Shown: positions 16,627 to 25,315, counted from the stretch's first letter. The stretch: DNA of 64,000 nucleotides from Gaetbulibacter_B jejuensis (GCF_039524015.1 NZ_BAAAGF010000001.1:1054001-1118000), one strand, 5' to 3'. The notes: generated from the letters alone by a model not told the origin. Numbers and translations are program-made.

Positions 16627-18144
16627 TTATACCAATGGATGTTGTGTCATGGCTTTTGGCTGCTCAACACCCATTAATTTTAATATTGTTGGAGCAATAT
16701 CTCCTAAAATACCATCTTTAATTTTTGTTTTATCGTTGTCAATTAAAATTACTGGAACAGGGTTTGTAGTATGTGACGTGTTTGGTGAACCATCAGGGTT
16801 TATCATGGTTTCACAATTACCATGGTCTGCAATTAATAATGTAGTATAATTGTTTTTTAATGCAGATGTAATCACATCTTCCACGCATTTATCTACAGCT
16901 TCACAGGCTTGTATTGCAGCTTCCATAACTCCAGTATGTCCTACCATATCACCATTTGCAAAATTGAGACATACAAAATCTACTTCGCCTTTATCAAGTT
17001 CTGGTATTAAAGCATCTCTTAGTTCGTAGGCACTCATTTCAGGTTTTAAGTCGTAAGTCGCTACCTTAGGAGAGTTGCGAAGTATTCTAGTTTCACCTTC
17101 AAAAGGAGTTTCTCTTCCGCCTGAAAAGAAGAATGTTACATGAGGATACTTTTCGGTTTCAGCCATTCTAATTTGGGTTTTATGGTTCTTTTCAAGAATT
17201 TCTCCCAAGGTTTCAGTAAGGTTGTCTTTGTCAAAAACAACATTAATTCCTTTAAATGAATCGTCATAATTGGTCATTGTTACATAATGTAAATCCAATT
17301 TATGCATGTTTTGTTCATGAAAATCCTTTTGAGATAAGGCTTCAGTAAGTTGACGTCCTCTATCTGTTCTAAAATTGAAGAAGACAACCACATCACCTTC
17401 TTTAATTTTTGCTACTGGCTCATTATTAGTATCAAGATTAATAATTGGTTTTATGAATTCGTCAGTAACATTATTGTCATAACTGTTATCGATAGATTTT
17501 AAAATATTTGTTGATGTTTCACCAACACCATTCACTAAAGCATCATAAGCTAGTTTAACACGTTCCCAGCGTTTGTCTCTATCCATAGCATAGTAACGAC
17601 CAGTAACTGTTGCAAGTTGGGTGTTTGTGTTTTTTATATGTGACAGTAACGATGTGATAAATCCGTAACCAGATTTTGGATCAACGTCTCTACCATCAGT
17701 AAATGCATGGACATAAGATTGCTGAACACCAAATTCTTGGGCTGCATCAATTAACCCAAACAAGTGATTAATGTGTGAGTGAACACCACCATCGCTTACC
17801 AAGCCTAAAAAATGAACAGGCTTGTTATTGCTTTTAGCATAATTAAAGGCATTAACCAAAGCAGCTTCTTTACCTAATGTTTTATCTTTAACAGCAAGGT
17901 TTATTTTAACCAAGTCTTGGTAAACAATTCGTCCTGCACCAAGATTCATGTGTCCAACTTCGCTATTTCCCATTTGACCTTCTGGTAAACCTACATGTAA
18001 ACCGTCAGTTCTAAGGCTAGCATGAGAGTAATTGTGGTATAGTGAATCTATATAAGGCGTTTTTGCATTGTCAATTGCTGAAACTTTAGGGTCAGGAGAT
18101 GTTCCCCAACCATCAAGAATCATAAGAATAACTTTTTTGTTCAT
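16627..18144 (-). CDS. gpmI: 2,3-bisphosphoglycerate-independent phosphoglycerate mutase
   Basis: This 505-residue full-length iPGM interconverts 3- and 2-phosphoglycerate in glycolysis. Metal and catalytic residues are visible: D11 in Asp-Gly-Trp-Gly, the nucleophile S61 in Gly-Asn-Ser-Glu-Val-Gly-His-Met-Asn, His-Ala-Phe-Thr-Asp-Gly-Arg-Asp, and the C-terminal Ala-Asp-His-Gly-Asn-Cys-Glu and His-Thr-Thr-Asn-Pro-Val-Pro motifs. A -7 element lies just upstream. It appears monocistronic. Confidence 0.97.
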   Translation of the reverse strand: MNKKVILMILDGWGTSPDPKVSAIDNAKTPYIDSLYHNYSHASLRTDGLHVGLPEGQMGNSEVGHMNLGAGRIVYQDLVKINLAVKDKTLGKEAALVNAFNYAKSNNKPVHFLGLVSDGGVHSHINHLFGLIDAAQEFGVQQSYVHAFTDGRDVDPKSGYGFITSLLSHIKNTNTQLATVTGRYYAMDRDKRWERVKLAYDALVNGVGETSTNILKSIDNSYDNNVTDEFIKPIINLDTNNEPVAKIKEGDVVVFFNFRTDRGRQLTEALSQKDFHEQNMHKLDLHYVTMTNYDDSFKGINVVFDKDNLTETLGEILEKNHKTQIRMAETEKYPHVTFFFSGGRETPFEGETRILRNSPKVATYDLKPEMSAYELRDALIPELDKGEVDFVCLNFANGDMVGHTGVMEAAIQACEAVDKCVEDVITSALKNNYTTLLIADHGNCETMINPDGSPNTSHTTNPVPVILIDNDKTKIKDGILGDIAPTILKLMGVEQPKAMTQHPLV

Positions 18145-18164
18145 AGTGGTATGGCTTTAAGCTT

Positions 18165-18172
18165 CAAAGATA
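18165..18172 (-). promoter_or_regulatory. Putative -7 element of gpmI
   Basis: TATCTTTG on the minus strand matches the Bacteroidota -7 consensus, 20 bases upstream of the gpmI ATG. Confidence 0.5.
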
Positions 18173-18405
18173 AAAGTTTAAAGTAGTAACCTTAAATTTT
18201 AAGTACCAAAAAAATGAATTTAAAGATTTATTATATGATTAACGACTTATTGTTAACCATTTTTTTCAATTTAATAAAGCCTTAACATATTTGTTTGTAA
18301 AGCGTTAAATAAATGTTATTTATAATTTTTATGTGTAACAGAACGAGAAATATGTCGTCTCTTTAGTATAATCAAAAAACAATCAATTAATTTAAATCTT
18401 TCATC

Positions 18406-18801
18406 ATGAAAAAAACAGTAATTATTTTAGCAATTGCATTAGGCTTTTCGTTTAGCACTTTTGCAACAACTACGACATCTAACAATTTTAAAATTGTAAA
18501 AGCAGAAAACTCAGTTAGCCCATTTTGTGCATCAATTGCTAAAGGAGATTTTGAAACCGTAAAAAAACTTATTGAATTAGGTGCTGATGTAAATCAAAAA
18601 TCTAATGGAATGACACCGCTTATGTATGCGGCAAAATTTAATAGAGTTGAAATTTTAAAGCTTTTAGTTGAAAATGGAGCAGATTTAAAAAAGAAATCTG
18701 ATAAAGGGTATACTGCTGAAAAGTATGCTGAATTATCTAATGCTCAAGACGCAATAAAAGCTATCAATCATTTCGAATCTCAAAAGAAAAGAAAAGCTTA
18801 A
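18406..18801 (+). CDS. Secreted ankyrin-repeat protein
   Basis: This 131-residue protein has a signal peptide (residues 1-20, ending Ser-Thr-Phe-Ala) and about two and a half ankyrin repeats from residue 40 to 125, with the typical Thr-Pro-Leu-Met-Tyr-Ala-Ala-Lys-Phe and Leu-Leu-Val-Glu-Asn-Gly-Ala-Asp. Ankyrin repeats bind other proteins; here the location should be periplasmic or extracellular. The last helix ends in a basic tail (Lys-Lys-Arg-Lys-Ala). The 260-base AT-rich region upstream holds no gene. A terminator follows. Confidence 0.8.
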   Translation: MKKTVIILAIALGFSFSTFATTTTSNNFKIVKAENSVSPFCASIAKGDFETVKKLIELGADVNQKSNGMTPLMYAAKFNRVEILKLLVENGADLKKKSDKGYTAEKYAELSNAQDAIKAINHFESQKKRKA

Positions 18802-18837
18802 CTTATGTATTAATAAGTTGGTTGGTTAGTTAGTTGT

Positions 18838-18867
18838 AAAAAGACTCCTTGTTTAGGGAGTCTTTTT
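18838..18867. terminator. Bidirectional terminator between the ankyrin and M48 genes
   Basis: A 10-bp inverted repeat (AAAAGACTCC / GGAGTCTTTT) with T-runs on both strands lies between convergent genes and covers the stop codon of the M48 peptidase. Confidence 0.8.
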
Positions 18868-19623
18868 ATATTTAGTGATAGCTTCTCTAATTTTTTCTAT
18901 TCTATTGTCTGGGTCAGGATGTGTGCTTTGAAACTCAGGGACTCTGTTAGGTCCAGCAGCAGCTTTTAATATTTCCATTACACCTATCATTTCTTCAGGG
19001 TTGTATCCTGCTTTAATCATAAATTTTACGCCTAGATCATCACTTTCTAGTTCGTCTCCACGACCGTTGGTTAGTAAAGTTTGTTGACCAATTCCACTTA
19101 CTAATCCACCCATATCAGCACCAACCGAAGCTCCTGTTGTAACAGTGCTCCAAAATTCTGATTCTGCAATACGCTCTGCTGAATGTCTACCTAAAACATG
19201 ACCAATTTCATGACCTAATACACCAGCCAACTGGTCTTCATTTTCTAATTTTGAAAATAAAGCATAGGTGATAAAAATTTGACCTCCTGGTAATGCAAAT
19301 GCATTTATAGTATTTGGGTCTGCCAATAAATGAAATTCATACTGGTAAGGTGTTTGGTTGGCAATACTATTACTTACCAATTTATTTCCAACATTATCAA
19401 CTAAGGCTTGATAACTTTCATTAGGGTGTAAACCTCCATGTTGCTGTGCCATTTGTGGAGCACTCTGTAAACCAATTGCGATTTCTTGGTCAGAAGTCAT
19501 ATTTATAGTTTGAACCCTTCCTGTAAATGGATTGGTTTCTTTACTACTACATCTTTTAATAAATGCAAAAGCAACTATAGCTATGCCTATTAAAAGTCTT
19601 ATTTTAAATTTGTTGCTTCTCAT
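18853..19623 (-). CDS. M48 family metallopeptidase
   Basis: This 256-residue zinc peptidase has the HExxH motif at H138-H142 (Gly-His-Glu-Ile-Gly-His) and a downstream Glu-Leu-Glu-Ser-Asp-Asp that supplies the third ligand. The N-terminal hydrophobic segment (10-22) ends in Ile-Lys-Arg-Cys, a poor lipobox, so it is either a lipoprotein or a signal-anchored periplasmic enzyme. It resembles the short periplasmic BepA/LoiP-like M48 proteins that handle outer-membrane quality control, without the TPR domain. That role is inferred. Confidence 0.88.
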   Translation of the reverse strand: MRSNKFKIRLLIGIAIVAFAFIKRCSSKETNPFTGRVQTINMTSDQEIAIGLQSAPQMAQQHGGLHPNESYQALVDNVGNKLVSNSIANQTPYQYEFHLLADPNTINAFALPGGQIFITYALFSKLENEDQLAGVLGHEIGHVLGRHSAERIAESEFWSTVTTGASVGADMGGLVSGIGQQTLLTNGRGDELESDDLGVKFMIKAGYNPEEMIGVMEILKAAAGPNRVPEFQSTHPDPDNRIEKIREAITKYKKTP

Positions 19624-19719
19624 GTTAGTTAGGTATTAGTTGTAATAAATTTACAAAAAAATAGCTTAATAATTCTAGGTGATTTTTAATGTGTTTTAAA
19701 GATAAGTGCATGAAATTCA

Positions 19720-20175
19720 TTAAATATCTTTTTGCATTGTAAAGTGTAACCCTATTTTTTCAATATTAAAAGGTTTACCAATAATTGAAAATCCATTTTT
19801 TTCATAAAATGGAACAGCAATTTCTCTTGCGTTACACCAAATAGTAGTAATGCCTTTTTCTTTAAGTAGGTTTTCTCCATAATGTATTAAAGCATTGCCA
19901 TATTTTAAACCTTGACATTCTTTTAATACAGCCATTCCTCTTAATTGATATTGTTTTTTAGTTTCAAGTAAAGGTGTGTTGTTTTTCATATAGGTCACTA
20001 CGCCTACAAGCTTGTTTTGAGAATATAACCCTACGTGGTAAGTGGTTTCTAAATCGTCATTTTCAAAAATACAATCTTCAATAGGTCGTCCTTCTCTTAA
20101 AACAGGGTGTCTTACATTATAAGTGTCTTTAGATGCGATAAGCTTTATGGAGTAATTAGTTGTGTTTTTAGACAT
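19720..20175 (-). CDS. GNAT family N-acetyltransferase
   Basis: This 151-residue GNAT protein has the acetyl-CoA loop Gln-Gly-Leu-Lys-Tyr-Gly-Asn-Ala near residues 93-100 and the C-terminal Pro-Phe-Tyr-Glu-Lys-Asn-Gly-Phe. It is a single-domain cytoplasmic acetyltransferase of unknown substrate. It is divergent from a second GNAT gene, with about 57 bases between the starts. Confidence 0.85.
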   Translation of the reverse strand: MSKNTTNYSIKLIASKDTYNVRHPVLREGRPIEDCIFENDDLETTYHVGLYSQNKLVGVVTYMKNNTPLLETKKQYQLRGMAVLKECQGLKYGNALIHYGENLLKEKGITTIWCNAREIAVPFYEKNGFSIIGKPFNIEKIGLHFTMQKDI

Positions 20176-20232
20176 AAATTATTGGTAAAGTGTAGCCGCA
20201 AATTAATTATCTTCACGAAATATTTCAAGAAG

Positions 20233-20658
20233 ATGTCTCCAGTATTTAAAATTATTAAAAAATCTGAAATAAACACGATTATTCCTTTAGTTAAAAAGTT
20301 GAATAATAACACCGTTTCAGATGCTGTTTTAAAAGAACGATTTGCTGAAATGATAACGCAAAACTATGAGTGTGCTGTAATTTATGATGGTGGAAAGCTA
20401 ATAGGAATGTCCGGAATGTGGTTTTGTACACGACATTATGCTGGTAGAAGTGTGGAAATTGACCATGTTTATATTGATGATGACTATAGAGGCAAAGGTT
20501 TGGGAAAACAATTTTTAAGTTGGATATACAAATATGCCGAAAGTAAAGGTTGTAAAGCTGTGGAACTCAATACTTATGTTCAAAATTATCCTTCGCATAA
20601 GTTTTACTACAACGAAGGGTTTGAAATACTAGGATATCATTTTTTTAAAAAGCTTTAA
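20233..20658 (+). CDS. GNAT family N-acetyltransferase
   Basis: This is a 141-residue GNAT when started at the ATG at 20233. The open frame extends back to 20107, but those 42 residues overlap the divergent GNAT gene and do not look like a GNAT N-terminus. The acetyl-CoA loop is Arg-Gly-Lys-Gly-Leu-Gly-Lys near residues 88-94, preceded by Asp-His-Val-Tyr-Ile. The C-terminal Lys-Phe-Tyr-Tyr-Asn-Glu-Gly-Phe is typical. The substrate is unknown. Confidence 0.85.
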   Translation: MSPVFKIIKKSEINTIIPLVKKLNNNTVSDAVLKERFAEMITQNYECAVIYDGGKLIGMSGMWFCTRHYAGRSVEIDHVYIDDDYRGKGLGKQFLSWIYKYAESKGCKAVELNTYVQNYPSHKFYYNEGFEILGYHFFKKL

Positions 20659-20689
20659 TTTTTTTCTTTATTAAGAAAAAGAGTTTACA

Positions 20690-20697
20690 TATATTTG
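20690..20697 (+). promoter_or_regulatory. Putative -7 element of the tRNA-Gly gene
   Basis: TATATTTG matches the Bacteroidota -7 consensus 10 bases before the mature tRNA 5' end. Confidence 0.6.
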
Positions 20698-20707
20698 CAT
20701 CCGCATT

Positions 20708-20780
20708 GCGGGAGTAGCTCAGTTGGTAGAGCGTCAGCCTTCCAAGCTGAATGTCGCCGGTTCGAACCCGGTCTCCCGCT
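20708..20780 (+). tRNA. tRNA-Gly (anticodon TCC)
   Basis: A complete 73-base cloverleaf: the acceptor stem GCGGGAG pairs with CTCCCGC. The D-arm starts GCTC. The anticodon stem TCAGC/GCTGA encloses loop CTTCCAA with anticodon TCC. The T-arm GCCGG/CCGGT encloses TTCGAAC. The discriminator is T and no CCA is encoded. Confidence 0.97.
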
Positions 20781-20781
20781 C

Positions 20782-20812
20782 AAAAGACTTTACTTAAAGT
20801 AAAGTCTTTTTT
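20782..20812. terminator. Bidirectional terminator between tRNA-Gly and pepE
   Basis: A 12-bp inverted repeat (AAAAGACTTTAC / GTAAAGTCTTTT) with a 5-base loop and T-runs lies directly after the tRNA and next to the pepE stop codon. Confidence 0.8.
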
Positions 20813-21518
20813 ATTTTAAGGTGTTTAGTTCTGTGCCAGTTTCTACTTCAAAAGGAGCTTTGTCATATTCAAAAACACGAGCATTCAATTCCCCTTTTAA
20901 AATAATAGAATCGCCTTTTACTTCAAGCCAGCTACCTTCTCTTAGTCCTACAACAGGTTGTGTGTTGAATTTATGAAATTCTTTTATTCGTGTCTCTCTG
21001 GTTTCTCCCATGTGAGTACTATTTGGATCAGGATCTAAATAATGCGGATTGATATTAAAAGGTACAAAACCAAAGGTTTTAAAACTTGGTGGATATACAA
21101 TAGGCATATCGTTGGTAGTATTAACTGTAAGACCGCAGATATTACTTCCTGCACTTGTTCCTAAATAAGGCGTACCATTATTTACAGCAGCTTTTACGGT
21201 TTCAATTAAATCATTTTTATAAAGCTGATTAACCAAAACAAAAGTGTTTCCGCCTCCTGTAAAAATCCCTTTAGCATTTTGCAATGCTTCTTTAGGGTTT
21301 TCAAATTCATGAATACCTTTAACAGATTTTCCAATCTTTGAAAAAGCATCATTTACTTTAGCTGTATATTCATCATGCGTTATGCCTCCAGGTCTTGCAT
21401 AAGGAATAAAGAGTATTTCATTAGCATCCTCAAAAAAAAGTTTCAATTCGGGTAAAATATATTCTAAAGTGCCACTACCATGTACAGTAGATGTGCTGGC
21501 TATAATTATGTTTTTCAT
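20811..21518 (-). CDS. pepE: Dipeptidase E (aspartyl dipeptidase, S51)
   Basis: This 235-residue S51 serine peptidase hydrolyses dipeptides with N-terminal aspartate. The nucleophile S122 is in Gly-Thr-Ser-Ala-Gly-Ser-Asn, after the Thr-Gly-Gly-Gly-Asn-Thr motif (87-92). The Asn-Pro-His-Tyr-Leu-Asp-Pro motif holds the expected His. The length is normal and there is no signal peptide, so it is cytoplasmic. It is likely monocistronic. Confidence 0.92.
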   Translation of the reverse strand: MKNIIIASTSTVHGSGTLEYILPELKLFFEDANEILFIPYARPGGITHDEYTAKVNDAFSKIGKSVKGIHEFENPKEALQNAKGIFTGGGNTFVLVNQLYKNDLIETVKAAVNNGTPYLGTSAGSNICGLTVNTTNDMPIVYPPSFKTFGFVPFNINPHYLDPDPNSTHMGETRETRIKEFHKFNTQPVVGLREGSWLEVKGDSIILKGELNARVFEYDKAPFEVETGTELNTLK

Positions 21519-21632
21519 TAATATTGTGTTTATACCAATTTTATTTTTTTTGGTATTGATTATTTTGTTGTAAATTTAAGTAAACATAGCTTTTAACAAA
21601 AGTTTATGTGTGTTTTGGAATTAAATTAAGAT

Positions 21633-22484
21633 ATGAAAACTTTTCTTTATAACATAAAACCAACCCTTATGCAAAAGTACCTATTTGTTATATTCATGTT
21701 AGTGTCTGTATTTCAGATGAACGCCCAAGATCTCAAACGTGTTGAGGTTAAAGGTAAAGTTGTGGTAGATAGTGATGATGTCATAGGAATTACGGTTTTT
21801 AATTCATCTTCTAACAGAGGAACGACTACTGACGAAAATGGAGAGTTTACCATTGCTGTGGCTTTAAACGATAGAGTTGAATTTGGAGCACTACAGTTTA
21901 AAGATTTTGAAATTGTAATTGACGAATATGTTATAGCATCAAAAAAGCTAACAGTTTTTTTGGTTGAAGAAGTAAACAAACTAGACGAAGTTGTTATTCT
22001 GCCTTATGACCTTACTGGAAATTTAACTTTAGATGTTGAAAGTGTAAGAACTTTTAACCCAAATATGGATCCAATTTATTTTGGTATTGACAATGTACAC
22101 GAATATGAGTTTTCTGATGATATAAGATCACAATCAGATAATATAGCAATGCATTCGCAGTCTCAAACGATGCAAAACGGACTTAACGTTATAAATGTGG
22201 TAGGGTTTTTATTAAAACCACTTTTTAAATCTAAAGGAGAGAGAGCATCGACTCGCTCCAATGTTCCTGACATTCCAACAAGTACGTTTAAAGACCATTA
22301 CACCGAAGAATTCTTATATCAAAATTTCAAGATTCCAAAGGATAGAATCAATGAATTTATAATTTATGTTGAAGACCATGGTTTAGACTATAGTTTGTTA
22401 GATAAAGGTAATGAACTTGAGTTTTTAGAATTTATAAGCCAAAAAAGTAAGCAGTTTTTAAATGAAACACCTCAAAAAGATTAA
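21633..22484 (+). CDS. Secreted carboxypeptidase-regulatory-like domain protein (paralogue 1)
   Basis: This 283-residue protein has a signal peptide that fits best from Met13 (21669), ending Met-Asn-Ala-Gln; a start at 21633 is also possible. Residues 35-115 form a CarboxypepD_reg-like beta-sandwich with Val-Lys-Gly-Lys-Val, Gly-Thr-Thr-Thr-Asp-Glu-Asn-Gly-Glu-Phe and Leu-Asp-Glu-Val-Val-Ile. That is the module found at the N-terminus of SusC-type receptors, but no barrel follows. The C-terminal half is hydrophilic with no known domain. The next gene is a paralogue that overlaps it by 23 bases. Confidence 0.75.
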   Translation: MKTFLYNIKPTLMQKYLFVIFMLVSVFQMNAQDLKRVEVKGKVVVDSDDVIGITVFNSSSNRGTTTDENGEFTIAVALNDRVEFGALQFKDFEIVIDEYVIASKKLTVFLVEEVNKLDEVVILPYDLTGNLTLDVESVRTFNPNMDPIYFGIDNVHEYEFSDDIRSQSDNIAMHSQSQTMQNGLNVINVVGFLLKPLFKSKGERASTRSNVPDIPTSTFKDHYTEEFLYQNFKIPKDRINEFIIYVEDHGLDYSLLDKGNELEFLEFISQKSKQFLNETPQKD

Positions 22485-23334
22485 AATTAGTCTGTTTGAA
22501 AACTATTTATATGCTCCAAATTTTGCTGCGAAATCAACCTTGTTTTCTGCTAGAGCATCTATAGATGTATTCAAAAGAAGCTTACTCGTTTTTTCTCTTT
22601 TAACCACTTTTGTAATACAGTCGCAAACTGTTACACTTTCAGGTAAAGTGATAGCAAATGATGACGTTGAAGGTATTCATATAATAAATAAAACAGCAAG
22701 TAAATATACTACTACAGGTGAAAAAGGCGAGTTTGAAATTCCTGCAACGCTCAATGACACCATTATTGTTTCGGGTGTTAAATATTTAAGAGAAGAAATT
22801 GTCATTTCCCAAAACCATATTAATTCCAAGTTGCTTGAAGTGAATCTTACTGAAAACGTTAATGAGTTAAACGAAGTTGTGGTTGGTAAAATCTTGTCTG
22901 GTGATTTAACTTCTGATATAAAAAACTCAGGTGTTGAACGAGATATAAACTTTTATGATGTTGGAATTCCTGGTTACACAGGAAAGCCAAAAACGCAAAG
23001 TGAACGAAGACTTTACGAAGCCCAAACAGGTAGTGGTTTAATTCCTTTAAATCCAATTTTGAACTGGATTTCTGGTAGAACAAAACGATTAAAACACTTA
23101 ATTGAATTGGAAAGACAAGATGTTCAAATGAATAGAGCTATATCAGAGTTTTCTGAAATGCTTTTTGAAATAGATGATTTGGATGAAGCTCAAAGAATGG
23201 AGTTTTTCTATTTTAGTTCAGAAGATCCAGAGTTTATGCAAATTGCAAAAGAAAAAAATGATATAAAACTACTAGAGTTTTTACAAATTAAGCTTAAAGC
23301 TTACAAAGCAAACGTTAATTCTTCCCAAGATTAA
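22462..23334 (+). CDS. Secreted carboxypeptidase-regulatory-like domain protein (paralogue 2)
   Basis: This 290-residue protein has the same layout as its upstream neighbour. An N-terminal hydrophobic stretch at residues 39-53 ends in Gln-Ser-Gln-Thr, preceded by an unusually long basic leader. The CarboxypepD_reg-like domain follows (Leu-Ser-Gly-Lys-Val, Gly-Glu-Lys-Gly-Glu-Phe, Leu-Asn-Glu-Val-Val-Val). The C-terminal region is polar and helix-prone. The ATG at 22462 lies inside the upstream gene and is the only in-frame ATG before the signal region. The pair probably arose by duplication. The function is unknown. Confidence 0.75.
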   Translation: MKHLKKIKISLFENYLYAPNFAAKSTLFSARASIDVFKRSLLVFSLLTTFVIQSQTVTLSGKVIANDDVEGIHIINKTASKYTTTGEKGEFEIPATLNDTIIVSGVKYLREEIVISQNHINSKLLEVNLTENVNELNEVVVGKILSGDLTSDIKNSGVERDINFYDVGIPGYTGKPKTQSERRLYEAQTGSGLIPLNPILNWISGRTKRLKHLIELERQDVQMNRAISEFSEMLFEIDDLDEAQRMEFFYFSSEDPEFMQIAKEKNDIKLLEFLQIKLKAYKANVNSSQD

Positions 23335-23374
23335 AATTCAATGTTAAATAGTACGTTCTAATCTAACAACTCAT

Positions 23375-23382
23375 TATATTTG
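23375..23382 (+). promoter_or_regulatory. Putative -7 element of tatA
   Basis: TATATTTG matches the consensus and ends only 4 bases before the GTG start of tatA, implying a leaderless or nearly leaderless transcript. Confidence 0.5.
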
Positions 23383-23386
23383 CAAA

Positions 23387-23674
23387 GTGATACAAGCAGC
23401 TACATTTTTATTCATTGGTACTACAGAAGTTATGTTTATACTTGTTGTAGTGGTTTTGGTTTTTGGAGCCGACAAAATTCCTGAGATTGCCAAAGGCTTA
23501 GGAAAAGGTATGCGAGTACTTCGCGATGCGTCAAACGATATTAAATCTGAAATTACTAAAAGCGCTGAACAAAATGGTATTGATACCAGTATTACTAAAG
23601 ATGTTCAAGACGAAATAAACAAGGTGAAAGACGATTTAGAAGATTTCACAGGTTCGGTAAGACGTAAATTGTAA
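23387..23674 (+). CDS. tatA: Sec-independent (twin-arginine) translocase TatA-type subunit
   Basis: This 95-residue protein has the TatA layout: a short N-terminus, one transmembrane helix (about 11-27), the hinge Phe-Gly-Ala-Asp-Lys-Ile-Pro-Glu, an amphipathic helix with Gly-Leu-Gly-Lys-Gly-Met-Arg, and an acidic/basic tail. It forms the protein-conducting part of the Tat system for folded proteins. The start is GTG at 23387; an internal ATG (residue 16) would cut the membrane helix. tatC is not in this window. Confidence 0.9.
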   Translation: MIQAATFLFIGTTEVMFILVVVVLVFGADKIPEIAKGLGKGMRVLRDASNDIKSEITKSAEQNGIDTSITKDVQDEINKVKDDLEDFTGSVRRKL

Positions 23675-23791
23675 ATATTATATTCGTAAAATTGTATTTG
23701 GTTTTTTATCGAAAACTGAATTTTTCAATTAATTTTTTTAAGATTATTTAATATATTTAGAAAATCAATAACCATCTAAATATATATTTAC

Positions 23792-25297
23792 ATGAGAAGA
23801 CTCTACGTTAAAGTCATTTTACTTTTGGCTATTACTGTGGTTTCCTGTTCTAAGGAAGATGCCACATTTCAAGAAGAAGACATTCAACAAGTATTTCCTG
23901 AAAATCCTTTAACCATTGAAGAAATTAATGCAACCATCAATGCAACTATTACCAATACTGGTGATTTTGATTGGAATGCTGCTGACACCCATTTTTTATG
24001 GAGTGCAGTAAAGCATGGGCAAAATTTACTTACTATTGGTTATGGAAGTGAAGGAGAATATTTTTCAGAAATTAGAACACGAGACATTGAAAATAAAAAG
24101 GAAGCAGTATTAAATATTGTTTTGGAGCAAGAAGGTGTTGCTAAAGAAGATTTAAAACTTGTAGAACACGAAATTATTAATGTTATTGATGTGTATGTTG
24201 ACAATATTAATACAATAGTAGCTCTTAAAAAGAGTCCATATGTTCGCTATTTAGAACCAAATGGTTACAATCAATTCGGAATGAGTGCAACTGCAAGATC
24301 AAGTTCAGGATGTAGCAAAAACGGAGAGTCAATAAACACCTCGCATTACACTACAGTTAGTCCTAACAATGCACAAGTGTCATGGCATTTTAGTGAGCAT
24401 AACATTCCGCAAGCATGGAATTTAAGTACTGGCTCAGGAGTAACTATTGGATTGATTGATACTGGAGTATCACAATCACAATCGCTGTTGAATTCTAGTG
24501 GGTTTAACGATGGAGTTTCCAATGGACGTTTTGTTCAAAAGTATGGTACGTTTATAGATTCAGCTTGGTGGTGGAGTAGTAATTATGATGGACCACATGA
24601 CAAGTGTGGTCATGGAACAGCAATGGCATCTACTATGGCTGCACCAAGAAACGATAACGGAATGCCAGTAGGTGTTGCTTATAACTCAAATTTGGTAGCT
24701 TACAGAGCTACTGAAGATGTGCTTTTAAATGATTACCATGAACGTAAAGGTGTTTCAGCTGCGTTAACCCAATTGGGAAATAGAAGTGATGTTAAAATCA
24801 TTTCAATGTCTATTGGTTATGTATGGTCAATAGGAAATATTAAAGATGCTGTAAAATATGCTTACAGTAAAGGCAAACTTATTTTTGCAGCAGGAGGAAC
24901 GTCAACCAGTTTTACTAATGGCTTTGGTGTAATTTTTCCAGCAACAATGAGCGAAACGGTTGCAGTAACAGGAGTTGATGATGGGAGTAATTATGAGCGT
25001 TGCGACACTTGCCATAGCGGAAGCAAAATAGATTTTACCATTATTATGGAAGGTGATAACAATACTAGTAAAGCACCACCAGTTTTAGGGTTTTACAATG
25101 GTGAGCGTCGTTATACAGGAGGTTCATCGGTTGCTACTGCTACAACTGCAGGTATTGCTGCTTTAGTATGGTCAAGATATCCTAACTGGAGCAGAACACA
25201 GGTACTAAACCGTTTAAAGACTTCATCAGATTTTTATCCAAATAAAAACGGAAGTTTTGGTTATGGTAATATTGATGCTTTACAAGCTGTACAATAA
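23792..25297 (+). CDS. S8 subtilisin-family peptidase, lipoprotein
   Basis: This 501-residue lipoprotein has lipobox cysteine C19 (Val-Val-Ser-Cys), a pro-region of about 140 residues and an S8 domain from about residue 200 to the end. The catalytic triad is visible as D223 (Ile-Asp-Thr-Gly), H274 (Gly-His-Gly-Thr) and S446 (Gly-Ser-Ser-Val-Ala-Thr). The oxyanion-hole Asn of subtilisin (Ala-Ala-Gly-Asn) is replaced by Gly369 (Ala-Ala-Gly-Gly). Four cysteines (174, 272, 404, 407) may form disulfides. There is no type IX C-terminal sorting domain, so it should stay membrane-tethered. A strong terminator follows. Confidence 0.9.
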   Translation: MRRLYVKVILLLAITVVSCSKEDATFQEEDIQQVFPENPLTIEEINATINATITNTGDFDWNAADTHFLWSAVKHGQNLLTIGYGSEGEYFSEIRTRDIENKKEAVLNIVLEQEGVAKEDLKLVEHEIINVIDVYVDNINTIVALKKSPYVRYLEPNGYNQFGMSATARSSSGCSKNGESINTSHYTTVSPNNAQVSWHFSEHNIPQAWNLSTGSGVTIGLIDTGVSQSQSLLNSSGFNDGVSNGRFVQKYGTFIDSAWWWSSNYDGPHDKCGHGTAMASTMAAPRNDNGMPVGVAYNSNLVAYRATEDVLLNDYHERKGVSAALTQLGNRSDVKIISMSIGYVWSIGNIKDAVKYAYSKGKLIFAAGGTSTSFTNGFGVIFPATMSETVAVTGVDDGSNYERCDTCHSGSKIDFTIIMEGDNNTSKAPPVLGFYNGERRYTGGSSVATATTAGIAALVWSRYPNWSRTQVLNRLKTSSDFYPNKNGSFGYGNIDALQAVQ

Positions 25298-25315
25298 TAA
25301 AACACTTTATAAATT

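Noticed and set aside
18182..18405. Possible regulatory RNA upstream of the ankyrin gene
   Set aside because: The region is AT-rich and has no riboswitch-like conserved core or strong hairpin that I can recognise.
20107..20232. 42-residue N-terminal extension of the plus-strand GNAT
   Set aside because: It lies antisense to the coding start of the divergent GNAT gene and does not resemble a GNAT N-terminus.
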